Program-made: the position numbers and the translations under genes
IMG/VR virus record: IMGVR_UViG_3300023116_005307
Coordinates: 1-64,000 of that record
Origin: a virus
Direction: 5' to 3' (one strand)
DNA length: 64,000 nt
Notes under the pieces: model-generated
Databases searched by the model: none
What the model was told of the DNA's origin: nothing
What the model saw: only the letters and a program-made list of their open reading frames with translations
Part shown: positions 1-10,464 of the stretch, piece by piece
How positions within the stretch are numbered: the stretch's first letter is position 1
Layout: each line of letters opens with the position of its first letter

Positions 1-3000
1 CCACAAGTTTTATATAGCCCACAAGGAGAAGTTGCAGAAAACTTTGGATACGAAATTGGTTTTACTAATGAAAATTTATTAATAACAAGTATAAATGGTG
101 ACCAAACGATTCCAACTACATTTGATTTTTATACAAATAGAGATCCAAACTCCGAAGAAAAATACGGAAGTAAGTTTGTAAACGATCCATCGAGCAGTTT
201 AGCTGAAAAACCAACTTCGTTTGACCTTGGATTCACAGAATTTAGAAATATTAAAGTAGATACCGGTGTTGTATATGTTTATGAAAACCTAAATGGCTCT
301 TATATATACAGCGAGAAGTTTAGATTTGATAACACTACAGCAGAATTTGGACGCAATTTACTTGCAAAAAATAATCACGTTTATGTAGGCATTCCATTTT
401 ATAGTTTAGAAACTGAAAAAGGTATTCTAGTAGATTACAGAAAACCAAAAGGAAAAAAAGCATGGAATACTTACAAACAAATTGTTCCTCCAGTAGATTT
501 AGAATTAATAGAAGGAGTGTATCTATATAATACAAAGGAAAATAGGATTATTTCTTATGTTGATTATATAGATCCAATTCAAGGAAAAATAGCAGGAGTT
601 GCAGAAGCAAACATAACATACAAAACTGATAAAGATCCTGCATATTATAATGTTGGCAGCACTACTGAACGAGAGTTTGATTTAGACCAAACATGGTTTG
701 ACGAATACGTAGGACAAGTTTGGTGGGATATAAGCACTGCAAGATTTGATTATCCATATCAAGGAACAATTCTTGAACAAAAGAACACATGGTCAAAATT
801 AACTGAAGGAGCATCTATAGATGTTTATGAATGGATAGAAACTGATTACTTACCAAGTCAATATTCAAAACTTGCAGACACAGACGAAGGAATTAAGATT
901 GGTATTAGCGGTCAACCTCTCTACGGAGACAGTAAATTTAGCTCTAAATTAATTTATGACGAAGTAGCAAGGGTTTTCTCTACTAAGTATTACTTTTGGG
1001 TAAGAAATAAAAGAACTATACCTCCAATTAAAAATAGAACAGTAAGTATTTTTGACATCGAGTCTTTAATACGAACACCTAGAGAAACTGGATATAGATA
1101 TATTAGTTTCACTGGTCAAAACAGAATAATTTTAAACAATTTTGATAATTTAATATTGAGTAATGATGTTGTTCTTAATATCAAATATAAATCCAATCCT
1201 ACGAAAGATTCAAATGAACATATTGAGTTCAAATTATTATCAGAAGGAGATAGTAACTCTAAATTAGATAAAGATATTGAGCGTAAATGGTTTGATAGCT
1301 TAATAGGATTTGATACAAATAATAGGCCTGTTCCTGATATTAATTTACCAAGAAAACAAAAGTATGGTATATTAAACCAGCCTAGACAATCTATGTTTGT
1401 GAATAGAATAGAAGCACTAAAGCAAACAATAGAAAGAATAAATTTGAAGTTTGAAGAGCTACTAATAGTTGATGATTACGATATTTCTAATTTACTAATG
1501 ACTGATAAAGCTCCTAGTATAGTATCAAGAGAATATGATATAACTGTAGATACTTTTGAAGAATTAGAGTTTGTAAGCACTAACAATGTTACACAAGCAC
1601 AATTACAGCCAATTATTTCAAATGGAAAAATAATAAGAGTCGATATAACCTCACCTGGTAGAGGATATAAAGTTCCACCTTCTTTAGAATTACGTGGCAA
1701 AGGAACAGGTGCGCAAATAGAACTTACAATTAATAGTTTAGGCAATGTTACGGCTGCTAAAATTGTTTCTCAAGGATCTGGTTATGGTCCCGATACAAGT
1801 ATCACTGTACGTAGGTTTAGTGTACTTGTACAATCAGATTCTACTGCAAATAATATATGGAGTGTATACGGATACAATGAAATACAAAAAAATTGGTTCC
1901 GTCGTCTAAGTCAAGGATTTGATGTGACAAAATATTGGGAGTACAAAGATTGGTATGCACCAGGATATAATCAATTTACAAATGTAAATTACGAAATTGA
2001 TGCTTCCTATCAATTACAAACAATCAATCCAGAATTTAATAGTGTAGTTAAAATTAAAAATATTGGCGGATCAGGATGGTTGCTATTAAAAAGAATTGGT
2101 TCTAGTAATAGTGAAGATTATTCTATAGATTATGAAACAATAGGACGAGAAAAAGGAACTATAGAATTTTTGTCTAATTTGTATGATAATGTAACTACAA
2201 CAGTTGGATACGATAACAGAAGTTTCGACAGTGTGCTATTTGACAACAATCCTGCTAGAGAATTAAGAATAATATTTGAAACATTAAGAGATAACATATT
2301 TGTAAATAATCTTGCTTATGAATATACAAATCTATTCTTCTGCGGTTTGCGTTATGCAGTAGCTGAACAATCTACAATAGACTGGGCATTTAAGACTAGT
2401 TTTATTAAAATAAATCATAATGTAGGAGATTTAGACCAGCCTGCAACATTTAGGAATGATAATTTATTGTATTTTAGAGATTATGTAGAAGAAGTAAAAC
2501 CTTATAGCAGTAAAATACGGGAGTTTGTTACAAAACATAATAGAATAGAACCTACAAATACGGCAGTTACAGACTTTGACGCCGGACCATTTTATAACAA
2601 CGTCACTGACCAAATAGAAACACTTAAATCTACAGTAAGTCAAAATACACTTATAAAAGTTGACAATGTTCTAGATGAATATCCTCGCAAATTCTTCTTA
2701 GATAATATTGGCGCTCAAATATCTGAAATAAAAATAAAAAATGCTGGATCTGGCTATATATTCCCACCCAAAGTTATTATTGAAGATAATAATTCTGGAG
2801 CAGAAGCAGAAGCGTTTATTGGATATGGTAAAGTTACAAAAATTATAGTCCGTAATCCAGGCGGCATGTTTATAAATCCTCCTAAGATTAGACTAGAAGG
2901 AGCACAAACTGATGATGGTGAAACTGCAACTGCATTTGCAATCTTAGGAAAAAGTTTAGTTAGAACACCTAGTATAAGGGTAAAGTTTGATAGAGTTTCT

Positions 3001-5844
3001 GGAGATTACTTTGTTGAAGATTTGTTCCTAAGCGAAACCTTCACAAGTTCGGGTATTGATGTTAATTTTGATCTTAAATGGCCGTTAGATTTAAATAAAA
3101 ATAAAATCAAAGTATTTGTAAATAATCAAGAAATGTTGCGAAGCACTTATACTGCTAGTAACATTGAAAAAGTAAAAGATTATACTTACCAGCAAGGCAG
3201 AATTACATTTGTCACACCGCCTGTATCAACTGCTGTAGTCAGGATAGAATATTATAAACCATTAAGTTTATTAGATGCTGCAGATAGAATAAAATTTGCA
3301 TACAATCCTGCAGACAATATGTTCGGTAAAGACCTAAATCAATTGATGACAGGCATAGATTATGGCGGCGTTGAAGTTAAGAGTTTTGATTTCGGCGGAC
3401 CTAGCGGCTGGGATAGTCAGCCGTGGTACACAGATGCGTGGGACATATATGAAAATACTTTTGAGGATGAAATTTTTGTATCTGATGGCTCTACAATTGC
3501 TGTAGAACTCAGAAACCCTCTTGAAAAAGATATAGTTTATAATTTATATAAAAACGGTGTAAGAATAGACGATCCTAATTTTGATGAAGGTACATATACA
3601 AATTCTTATGCAATAGTTAATAGCATTACAGGTGATGGCACAACTAAAATTATCGAAACACAAAATTTAGGAATAACTCTAAATGACGGAGACATTTTAA
3701 TTGTAAGAAAAATTACAAGTGACGGTAGTGTCGTTCCTGATCTAGACAGTTATGATAGTGCTTTACAAGGTGGAGATTTAGCATATACTACAGCAGCAGG
3801 TATAAATGCAGAAGAAATAATTACAGACGGTGATTTGTTTGTTTCTACTTCTAGAGCAAAAACAGAAGAATTAGTGCCAGGATCTGTATTTGACACATTA
3901 GATTTAAAAGTTTATACAAGAAAATCTGGTAATCAAGGATTAATAATTTGTAAAAACTTTAGAATACCACCAAATACCGAAACCTTTACTTACAATTTTG
4001 ATATACTACCAGGAACCATAGATAGTATACTTGTAAAATATGATGGCAGATTATTAGATAAATCAGAATTCAATGTAAACTGGACAACAAAACAGTTGAC
4101 GTTGGATGTTGAACCTCAAAAAACTCTATCTATTGTACTGCAAGAAGAAACAACTTCTACCAATATAATAGACAGTGGCGAATTACTGATAACACAGCAA
4201 GAGCAATATGATTTTGTTATAGATTACGAATACAATGACAACATTGCTCTAAGTGTTACTCTAAATGGTGATGTACAAGAAATAAATCTATTTAATTATT
4301 CAACAGTTGTTGAAGACGACAATAGAATAGCATTTAGACTTACTGAGCCAGCAACACTTGGCCAAACATTAAATTACACAATATTATCAGATAACCAAAC
4401 TGTTAATTACAGTCAAATTGTTACTGACGAATTTGTAGCAACAAGCGGTCAACAAACATTTACATTAGGACAAGCGCCGTTTTATGCACTTCCTACAGAA
4501 CATAATACTATTGTTAGAGTTGATCAAAAAGTTCTTAACAGCGGGTATAGTAAGAAATTTGTTATACCTGAAAACAACCAAAGAGAATATCAGTTAGAAT
4601 TATTCCAACAGCCAGCAGGATCGTTAGATGCGCAAACTATGTTAGTCTTCTTAAACGGAGAACAAATTTTTACACCAACAGAATGGCGTTTAGATATTTC
4701 TAATAGTTCTATCATATTAGGAGACGAGTATGGACAACCAGGGGACACGATTGAAATTTACAATATAGCAGAGAGTGAATACACTATTAGTGGAAACCAA
4801 ATTACACTTAAAGATATTCCTAGCAATAATGCAACCATTTATGTTACACAATTTAGTAACCACAATTTAAAAGAAATAGAAAAAATACAATATGATGTGG
4901 TAAAAAGAGAAACACTTATTACCGATACCGAATTAAGCACGTATCTTAGACTAACTGCAGGCGAAATACAATTAAGAGCTCCTGCTATTGATGCACAATA
5001 TGTTTGGGTTAACAAAAATGGAGAGTTATTAACACCTAGTGTGGATTATTTTATTACTGATGACAGAATGAGATTAAGACTAGTAAATATTCCTAACGAA
5101 AATGATACGATAGAAATAATTCATTTTACAGCAGATCTTACAGTAGAAGGATTCGCATATAGACAGTTTAAAGATGTTCTTAACAGAACACACTACAAGA
5201 GATTAGATGCACATTCTACAGTATTAGCCCAAGATTTGGCATATAACGACCTTAGAATAGAAGTGCAAAACGGAGAAGATTTACCAACACCTGATAAAGG
5301 AAAAAATCTTCCAGGAATTATTTTTATTAATGGCGAAAGAATAGAATATTTTGTCAAAGAACAAAATACATTGCGCCAGATAAGAAGAGGTACACTAGGT
5401 ACAGGTGTGCCAGAAGTTCATGTTGCTGGCCAAAAAGTGTTTAATCAAAATAAAGATAAAACTGTGCCTTACAAAGATCAAAATTTAGTTGCAAATTTAA
5501 CTGCGGATGGAGTAAGCACTACGTTTACGATAGGGTACAATATAGATAGTATTAATGAAATTGAAGTATTTGCTGCTGGCAAACGTTTAAGGAAAAATGA
5601 AATAGCTGTATTTGATCAAACAAAAGCTTTAACTAGTCCTGAAGGAGACATAATTTTACCAGCAGAATTTAGTGTTGATACAGTTAATAACACAATAACG
5701 TTGTTGAATGTTCCACAAGAAAATTCAAGAATTACAGTAATAAAAAGACAAGGACAAGTATGGACTAAAGACAATGAAATGCTAGGAAATTCACAAAATT
5801 CAATAGCAAGATTCTTACGTGCTGGTACATATGAACAACCTTAA
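1..5844 (+). CDS. Very large virion structural protein, 5' end outside window
   Basis: The reading frame is open from base 1, so the gene is cut by the window edge; about 1,947 C-terminal residues are visible. There is no enzymatic motif. The protein carries copies of a phage structural module with a GxGY..PP core followed by a Gly/Ala-rich strand: visible residues about 545-600, 908-930 and 944-965. The C-terminal third alternates short Thr/Val-rich beta segments. It ends with an NGERIEYF..LRQIRRGTLGTG block that I recall from large cyanophage-type virion proteins. The position directly upstream of the tail-fibre genes fits a baseplate/tail-periphery protein. Function is inferred from composition and context. 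A start at a GTG near base 517 is unlikely, because the upstream sequence translates in the same style. Confidence 0.8.
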   Translation, partial: PQVLYSPQGEVAENFGYEIGFTNENLLITSINGDQTIPTTFDFYTNRDPNSEEKYGSKFVNDPSSSLAEKPTSFDLGFTEFRNIKVDTGVVYVYENLNGSYIYSEKFRFDNTTAEFGRNLLAKNNHVYVGIPFYSLETEKGILVDYRKPKGKKAWNTYKQIVPPVDLELIEGVYLYNTKENRIISYVDYIDPIQGKIAGVAEANITYKTDKDPAYYNVGSTTEREFDLDQTWFDEYVGQVWWDISTARFDYPYQGTILEQKNTWSKLTEGASIDVYEWIETDYLPSQYSKLADTDEGIKIGISGQPLYGDSKFSSKLIYDEVARVFSTKYYFWVRNKRTIPPIKNRTVSIFDIESLIRTPRETGYRYISFTGQNRIILNNFDNLILSNDVVLNIKYKSNPTKDSNEHIEFKLLSEGDSNSKLDKDIERKWFDSLIGFDTNNRPVPDINLPRKQKYGILNQPRQSMFVNRIEALKQTIERINLKFEELLIVDDYDISNLLMTDKAPSIVSREYDITVDTFEELEFVSTNNVTQAQLQPIISNGKIIRVDITSPGRGYKVPPSLELRGKGTGAQIELTINSLGNVTAAKIVSQGSGYGPDTSITVRRFSVLVQSDSTANNIWSVYGYNEIQKNWFRRLSQGFDVTKYWEYKDWYAPGYNQFTNVNYEIDASYQLQTINPEFNSVVKIKNIGGSGWLLLKRIGSSNSEDYSIDYETIGREKGTIEFLSNLYDNVTTTVGYDNRSFDSVLFDNNPARELRIIFETLRDNIFVNNLAYEYTNLFFCGLRYAVAEQSTIDWAFKTSFIKINHNVGDLDQPATFRNDNLLYFRDYVEEVKPYSSKIREFVTKHNRIEPTNTAVTDFDAGPFYNNVTDQIETLKSTVSQNTLIKVDNVLDEYPRKFFLDNIGAQISEIKIKNAGSGYIFPPKVIIEDNNSGAEAEAFIGYGKVTKIIVRNPGGMFINPPKIRLEGAQTDDGETATAFAILGKSLVRTPSIRVKFDRVSGDYFVEDLFLSETFTSSGIDVNFDLKWPLDLNKNKIKVFVNNQEMLRSTYTASNIEKVKDYTYQQGRITFVTPPVSTAVVRIEYYKPLSLLDAADRIKFAYNPADNMFGKDLNQLMTGIDYGGVEVKSFDFGGPSGWDSQPWYTDAWDIYENTFEDEIFVSDGSTIAVELRNPLEKDIVYNLYKNGVRIDDPNFDEGTYTNSYAIVNSITGDGTTKIIETQNLGITLNDGDILIVRKITSDGSVVPDLDSYDSALQGGDLAYTTAAGINAEEIITDGDLFVSTSRAKTEELVPGSVFDTLDLKVYTRKSGNQGLIICKNFRIPPNTETFTYNFDILPGTIDSILVKYDGRLLDKSEFNVNWTTKQLTLDVEPQKTLSIVLQEETTSTNIIDSGELLITQQEQYDFVIDYEYNDNIALSVTLNGDVQEINLFNYSTVVEDDNRIAFRLTEPATLGQTLNYTILSDNQTVNYSQIVTDEFVATSGQQTFTLGQAPFYALPTEHNTIVRVDQKVLNSGYSKKFVIPENNQREYQLELFQQPAGSLDAQTMLVFLNGEQIFTPTEWRLDISNSSIILGDEYGQPGDTIEIYNIAESEYTISGNQITLKDIPSNNATIYVTQFSNHNLKEIEKIQYDVVKRETLITDTELSTYLRLTAGEIQLRAPAIDAQYVWVNKNGELLTPSVDYFITDDRMRLRLVNIPNENDTIEIIHFTADLTVEGFAYRQFKDVLNRTHYKRLDAHSTVLAQDLAYNDLRIEVQNGEDLPTPDKGKNLPGIIFINGERIEYFVKEQNTLRQIRRGTLGTGVPEVHVAGQKVFNQNKDKTVPYKDQNLVANLTADGVSTTFTIGYNIDSINEIEVFAAGKRLRKNEIAVFDQTKALTSPEGDIILPAEFSVDTVNNTITLLNVPQENSRITVIKRQGQVWTKDNEMLGNSQNSIARFLRAGTYEQP

Positions 5845-5850
5845 TAAATA
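5843..5850 (+). promoter_or_regulatory. Late-promoter-like AATAAATA box
   Basis: AATAAATA lies in the 20-32 bp gap between two structural genes. It resembles the T4-type late promoter TATAAATA. The same box recurs at other gaps in this window, always close upstream of a start codon. Confidence 0.4.
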
Positions 5851-5876
5851 CAGTATAGGATAATTTGGATAGTATA

Positions 5877-6467
5877 ATGCAAGAAAATCATGGAATATTA
5901 GTACAAGGTCATATTAAAATATTTGACCCAACTTCCCAAGAAGTTTATGTGAATAAAAGGAATGCAATCCATTATGAAAACATGAGTATTGCATTAGCTG
6001 AAAGCCTTGCAAATGCAGGTGAAGGATTTATATACGAGATGAGTTTTGGTAATGGCGGAACAAACATTGATCCTACAGGCATAATTACTTACCTTACTCC
6101 TAATTCTACAGGAACAAATGCAGCACTTTACAATCAAACTTATACTAAAGTTGTAGATGATTCTAGTGTAAACAATACAGATCCTACAAGAAATAAAATT
6201 GAAACAAGACATTTAAGCGGTACAAACTATACTGATATTCTTGTAAGCTGTTTATTAGACTACGGAGAACCAGACGGACAACAAGCTTTCGATACAGCAA
6301 GCAACACAAATGATGTTTATGTATTTGATGAATTAGGTTTGAAAAGTTATAGTCCTGATGGCACTGGCAGACTGATTACTCATGTTATTTTCCATCCTGT
6401 GCAAAAGTCACTTAACCGCTTGATACAAATTGATTACACAGTTAGAGTACAGAGTTTGACAGGATAA
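5877..6467 (+). CDS. Conserved virion structural protein (about 196 aa)
   Basis: A 196-residue protein with a GILVQGHIKIFDP start, then an NKRNAIHYENMSIALAESLA segment and a C-terminal region ending in RLIQIDYTVRVQSL. I recall this pattern from small structural proteins encoded beside tail-fibre genes in marine T4-like phages; the exact virion role is unknown. ATG at 5877 is preferred over an in-frame TTG at 5865: a GGA lies seven bases upstream of the ATG, and the protein then starts like its apparent relatives. It is co-oriented with the fibre genes and ends only 4 bp before the next start, so it is probably part of the same late transcript. Confidence 0.7.
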   Translation: MQENHGILVQGHIKIFDPTSQEVYVNKRNAIHYENMSIALAESLANAGEGFIYEMSFGNGGTNIDPTGIITYLTPNSTGTNAALYNQTYTKVVDDSSVNNTDPTRNKIETRHLSGTNYTDILVSCLLDYGEPDGQQAFDTASNTNDVYVFDELGLKSYSPDGTGRLITHVIFHPVQKSLNRLIQIDYTVRVQSLTG

Positions 6468-6471
6468 AAAT

Positions 6472-8523
6472 ATGGCATACCAAATTAGTTATACAGATGT
6501 TGTAAACAAAGGAACAATTATAGTAGAAGATGCTACTCTAAATGATGAGACTAGCTTAACTATACCTGGACGTAATGTTACTTCATATGGACAAGCTATT
6601 GCAGAAAACTTTTTACACCTATTAGAAAATTTTGCAAATAGTAGTGCTCCGGAGCGTCCAGTAGAAGGACAGCTTTGGTATGATAGTTCTGAAAGTGTAA
6701 ATCAACTGAAAGTTTATGACGGTACAACCTGGACAGCCAGTGGAGGACTTAAAAAATCTCCTTCACAACCAGAAGTATCTAACAGTATAGCAGGCGATTT
6801 GTGGGTAAACACAGAAAGTCAGCAATTATATTTGTTCACAGGTACAGGATGGGTTTTAGTTGGTCCAGAATTTAGTGATGGACTTTTAACAGGAACTCAA
6901 TCTGAAAACATTATAGGATCAAATGATAGTGTTTATTCAGTATTGACTGTAAAAATTAAAGATAAACCTGCAATAATTATATCAGACAGCGATTTTGTTC
7001 CTAAAACAGTAATTCCGGGTTTTAGACAAGGTATAAAGGCAGGTATGAATATTACAAATCAGCCTTTAGTTAATGACACTTTAAAATATAATGGCATAGC
7101 TGAAAAAGCAGAGGCACTTATTGTGGGTGAAGAAGTTGTGCCTGCAATAAATTTCCTTAGAGGAAATGCCCAAAGCCAAACAAGTTTTCCTTTGATAGTA
7201 AAAAATGATGAAGGTTTATCAGTAGGTTCGGGAAATCAATTAAAGATTGCTGTAGAAAATGAAGCAGTAATTTTGCAACAAAACATTGTAGGGTCTAATA
7301 TTGACTTTAGATTAAAAACATCTACTGGATTACCTACGGTGATGCGACTAGATTCTGAGGGCTTTGTTGGAATTAATACCACTGCCCCTGAAACAGAATT
7401 AGATGTAAAAGGCGACATTACAATAGCACCTAGAGAAGGTAAGCCTGAATCCGGTATACTGAACGTAACTAGTGCTAATAATAGCACAAGCATAAACAGC
7501 GGTTCTATAATAACCAGCGGCGGCGCCGGCATTGCTTTAGATTTATATGTTGGCGGCAATGTAGACATAGGAGGAATATTACAAACAGGAAATATTGCTC
7601 CTGATTCATCTGGCACAAGAAATGTAGGAACAACAAATAATAAGTATGATCAAATTTTTGCCAATACTTTTATAGGTAATGTACAAGGTAATGTGAGTGG
7701 TACAGTCACTGGTCGGGCAGGTTCTGCAGATAGACTATCAAGTGCAACTACATTTTCTGTATCAGGCGATGTAGAAAATAATAGTTTTGAATTTGATGGT
7801 CAAACAGGCGGCACTAGTAAAACTTTCAATATACAGGTTGCCAACAGTTTTATTGCTAACAAAGATCTAACATTTGATGCGTCAAATGCAGATGAATTAT
7901 TATTAAATGTAAAAACCGGGTCAACTGGCGTATATAGGATATCAAAAAGAAACTTTCTTAAAACTATTCCTTTAGTTCCACCAGGATCAATTATGCCATA
8001 TGGGGGTATAAACGCTCCTGAAGGATGGTTGTTTTGTGATGGCAGCGAGGTTCTAAAATCAGATTATACAACATTGTTTAACGCAATTGGATTTAATTTT
8101 AAAGATTCGTCGTTATTATCAGATGAAGGAGTAAACAGTTTTGCGCTTCCGGATTTACGCGGAAGATTTGCATTAGGTTTAGACAATATGGGCGGACAGC
8201 CTGCTAATAGGGTAACTGATATTGCAGCGGATGCAATAGGCGGAAATGCTGGCAGTGAATCACGCACAATCAACACAGATAATTTACCCGAACATGAACA
8301 TGATATGGAAGCGCCATCGGGAACGCAATATTATGGATTGCGTGTAGGCGCCGGCGAACCAGTTGATGAAGAAGCAATTACATTTACAATAGATCCAGGT
8401 ACGGGAGGCACTCAAGCATTTCCTGCTAGCGGCGGCGTAAAAACTACAGGAGATCTCAATCAACCAATAGAAACTATGAATCCATTTTTATCTGTAAACT
8501 ACATAATTTATACTGGAGAATAA
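6472..8523 (+). CDS. Tail fibre-like protein with tail collar domain
   Basis: 683 residues. The N-terminal part (about 1-140) carries the marine myovirus fibre pattern, with a LLENFAN segment, GQLWYDSSE and YDGTTWTASGG, then a second W-V-N-T / LYLFTGTGWVLVGP copy. The middle has repetitive GNVQGNVSGTVTG stalk sequence. Residues about 503-620 form a phage tail collar domain: PPGSIMPYGG, GWLFCDGSEV, LPDLRGRFALG, then NLPEHEHDM. The collar domain is typical of receptor-binding tail fibres. The first of three tandem paralogues sharing the N-terminal region. ATG start with the previous stop 4 bp upstream. Confidence 0.85.
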   Translation: MAYQISYTDVVNKGTIIVEDATLNDETSLTIPGRNVTSYGQAIAENFLHLLENFANSSAPERPVEGQLWYDSSESVNQLKVYDGTTWTASGGLKKSPSQPEVSNSIAGDLWVNTESQQLYLFTGTGWVLVGPEFSDGLLTGTQSENIIGSNDSVYSVLTVKIKDKPAIIISDSDFVPKTVIPGFRQGIKAGMNITNQPLVNDTLKYNGIAEKAEALIVGEEVVPAINFLRGNAQSQTSFPLIVKNDEGLSVGSGNQLKIAVENEAVILQQNIVGSNIDFRLKTSTGLPTVMRLDSEGFVGINTTAPETELDVKGDITIAPREGKPESGILNVTSANNSTSINSGSIITSGGAGIALDLYVGGNVDIGGILQTGNIAPDSSGTRNVGTTNNKYDQIFANTFIGNVQGNVSGTVTGRAGSADRLSSATTFSVSGDVENNSFEFDGQTGGTSKTFNIQVANSFIANKDLTFDASNADELLLNVKTGSTGVYRISKRNFLKTIPLVPPGSIMPYGGINAPEGWLFCDGSEVLKSDYTTLFNAIGFNFKDSSLLSDEGVNSFALPDLRGRFALGLDNMGGQPANRVTDIAADAIGGNAGSESRTINTDNLPEHEHDMEAPSGTQYYGLRVGAGEPVDEEAITFTIDPGTGGTQAFPASGGVKTTGDLNQPIETMNPFLSVNYIIYTGE

Positions 8524-8524
8524 A

Positions 8525-10426
8525 GTGAGTTATCAACTAAACAAAACAGACGGAACATTACTTACTGAATTAATTGATGGACAAATTGACAATTCGTCTA
8601 CTAATCTTGTTTTAGTTGGTAGAAATTATTCCGGATATGGAGAATTTTTTAATGAAAATTTTATTAAATTATTAGAAAATTTTGCTAACACTTCTGCTCC
8701 TAGCAATCCTTTAGTAGGTCAACTATGGTATGACAGGTCGGATGAAAGATTAAAAATTTATGACGGCACTACATGGAAAGCAAGCGGCGGTCCGTATGTG
8801 CAAAATACTAGACCGCAAATGGTTGCAGGCGATTTGTGGATAGATAACTTAAAAAATCAACTTTATGCATTCGACGGCAATGATTTAATTTTAGTTGGAC
8901 CACAATATACAGAATCACAAGGTGTAAGTGGATTTAAAATCGAAAGCATACTCGATACTCAATCTAGATCAAGAACACTAGCAAATTTATATATTGCTGG
9001 CGAACTAGTTGCTGTGCTAAGTAGTTTAACATTTACGCCCGTTTATAGTCAGAGGATTTTAGGTTTAGTAACAGAAGACAATCCAAATGGTATAATAAAT
9101 GAAGGCATAAATGTAATTGATAGTGCTAATTTTAGATTTTATGGAACTGCTAGTGGTGCTAATGCTCTTATTACAGGTGCAGGAGTTACTAGAACAGCCG
9201 ACCAGTTTTTACCTTCAGATGCTAATGGAGTAACTGTTGGTACATTAACAATTCAAAACTCAGGTGGTTTAACAGTTGGTTTATCACAAAATCATGTTCA
9301 AAAAGTTGTTGGACCGAGATTTTATTTTGAAAATCAGTTATTAGATAATGATATTAGTTTGCGTGTTAGAACCACACCATCCGGCGCAGTTATTGTTGAT
9401 GCGTTGTATATAGATGCATCAACAGAACGAGTAGGCATTTTTACAAATACACCACAGTACACTCTAGATGTAAACGGTGATCTTAGAATAACTGGAGATT
9501 TAGTTGTTGAAGGCGATACAACTACCGTTGAAACAACAACACTTCTAGTTGAGGATAAAAATATTGATCTTGCACATGTGAAAGGCGGTTCATATGGCGA
9601 TGATACAGCAGTTGACGGCGCAGGATTAACAGTATTAGCTAGTACTACAAACAAAACATTTACGTGGGTTAATGCAAATAATGCATGGACATCTAATTCA
9701 AATCTAAATTTAACTTCTACCGGTTCAACTTATAAAATTGGCGGTATAGACAAAATTACCAATACAACTATTGATCCTAGTATCGATACTGCACTTGGTC
9801 TAACTAGGATAGGCACACTGATTTCTCTAGAAGTTGATGGCACAATTACAGTTAATAATACTTTACAAAGTGCAACTACACTTAATTTTATAGCAAATGA
9901 TGTAGATATCGATGGCAGAGGAATTTTAATTACCGGTGCTGGCGATATTCATGTTACAGATAGTCAAAAAATCACAGGGTTGGCTGATCCTACACAAAAC
10001 CAAGATGCAGCTACAAAGTTTTATGTAGACAATCAAATTGCTACTGAACCGATTGTGTTTTCTATGGATATTACAGGGTTGGGTACAGGCGCAACACTAT
10101 ATTCTAATTTAATTGCATACTTAGATGATTTATATCCTGCCGCAGTAGAAAATGCGGGTAAATCAGCTAAAATACACGCAACATCTTATTCTGGTGCTAC
10201 TGTTAGCGGTATCAACGTATCGGTTGCGGACAACAATACAGGAGTTTTACAAAAATCATTTATAGAAGTTGATCTAGCAGGCGGCGGCACAGGAGCAGTT
10301 GTACAAGATATTGTAGCAAATACTACTGCATCTGGTAGTGCTACACTTTCGCCATCTAGACAACTTATTACTTTTTCTTCAGATGGTGCTGCATGGAATT
10401 TTGTTAGTGACACTGCATATCCATAA
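8525..10426 (+). CDS. Tail fibre-like protein
   Basis: 633 residues. Starts at GTG, 1 bp after the previous stop, with GGAG eight bases upstream. N-terminal residues 1-130 match the neighbouring fibre proteins (LLENFANTSAPSNP, GQLWYDRSDERLKIYDGTTW, GDLWIDN, LILVGPQYTE). The centre contains a TLDVNGDLRITGDLVVEGDT segment, a common beta-helical stalk motif. The C-terminal third has a DAATKFYVDNQI motif seen in many phage fibres. It lacks the collar domain of the upstream paralogue, so the two probably differ at the receptor-facing tip. Assignment rests on sequence pattern and context. Confidence 0.8.
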   Translation: MSYQLNKTDGTLLTELIDGQIDNSSTNLVLVGRNYSGYGEFFNENFIKLLENFANTSAPSNPLVGQLWYDRSDERLKIYDGTTWKASGGPYVQNTRPQMVAGDLWIDNLKNQLYAFDGNDLILVGPQYTESQGVSGFKIESILDTQSRSRTLANLYIAGELVAVLSSLTFTPVYSQRILGLVTEDNPNGIINEGINVIDSANFRFYGTASGANALITGAGVTRTADQFLPSDANGVTVGTLTIQNSGGLTVGLSQNHVQKVVGPRFYFENQLLDNDISLRVRTTPSGAVIVDALYIDASTERVGIFTNTPQYTLDVNGDLRITGDLVVEGDTTTVETTTLLVEDKNIDLAHVKGGSYGDDTAVDGAGLTVLASTTNKTFTWVNANNAWTSNSNLNLTSTGSTYKIGGIDKITNTTIDPSIDTALGLTRIGTLISLEVDGTITVNNTLQSATTLNFIANDVDIDGRGILITGAGDIHVTDSQKITGLADPTQNQDAATKFYVDNQIATEPIVFSMDITGLGTGATLYSNLIAYLDDLYPAAVENAGKSAKIHATSYSGATVSGINVSVADNNTGVLQKSFIEVDLAGGGTGAVVQDIVANTTASGSATLSPSRQLITFSSDGAAWNFVSDTAYP

Positions 10427-10429
10427 TTG

Positions 10430-10437
10430 AATAAATA
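10430..10437 (+). promoter_or_regulatory. Late-promoter-like AATAAATA box
   Basis: AATAAATA sits just after the previous stop and about 28 bp before the next start, matching the box seen in other structural gaps of this window. Confidence 0.4.
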
Positions 10438-10464
10438 AGTATATTACTTAGGGGCTTGACAAAA

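Noticed and set aside
517-1745. Start of the first virion gene at base 517, and the antisense frame at 1476-1745
   Set aside because: The frame continues upstream to base 1 without a stop and with the same style of protein, so 517 is internal; the antisense frame is a shadow.
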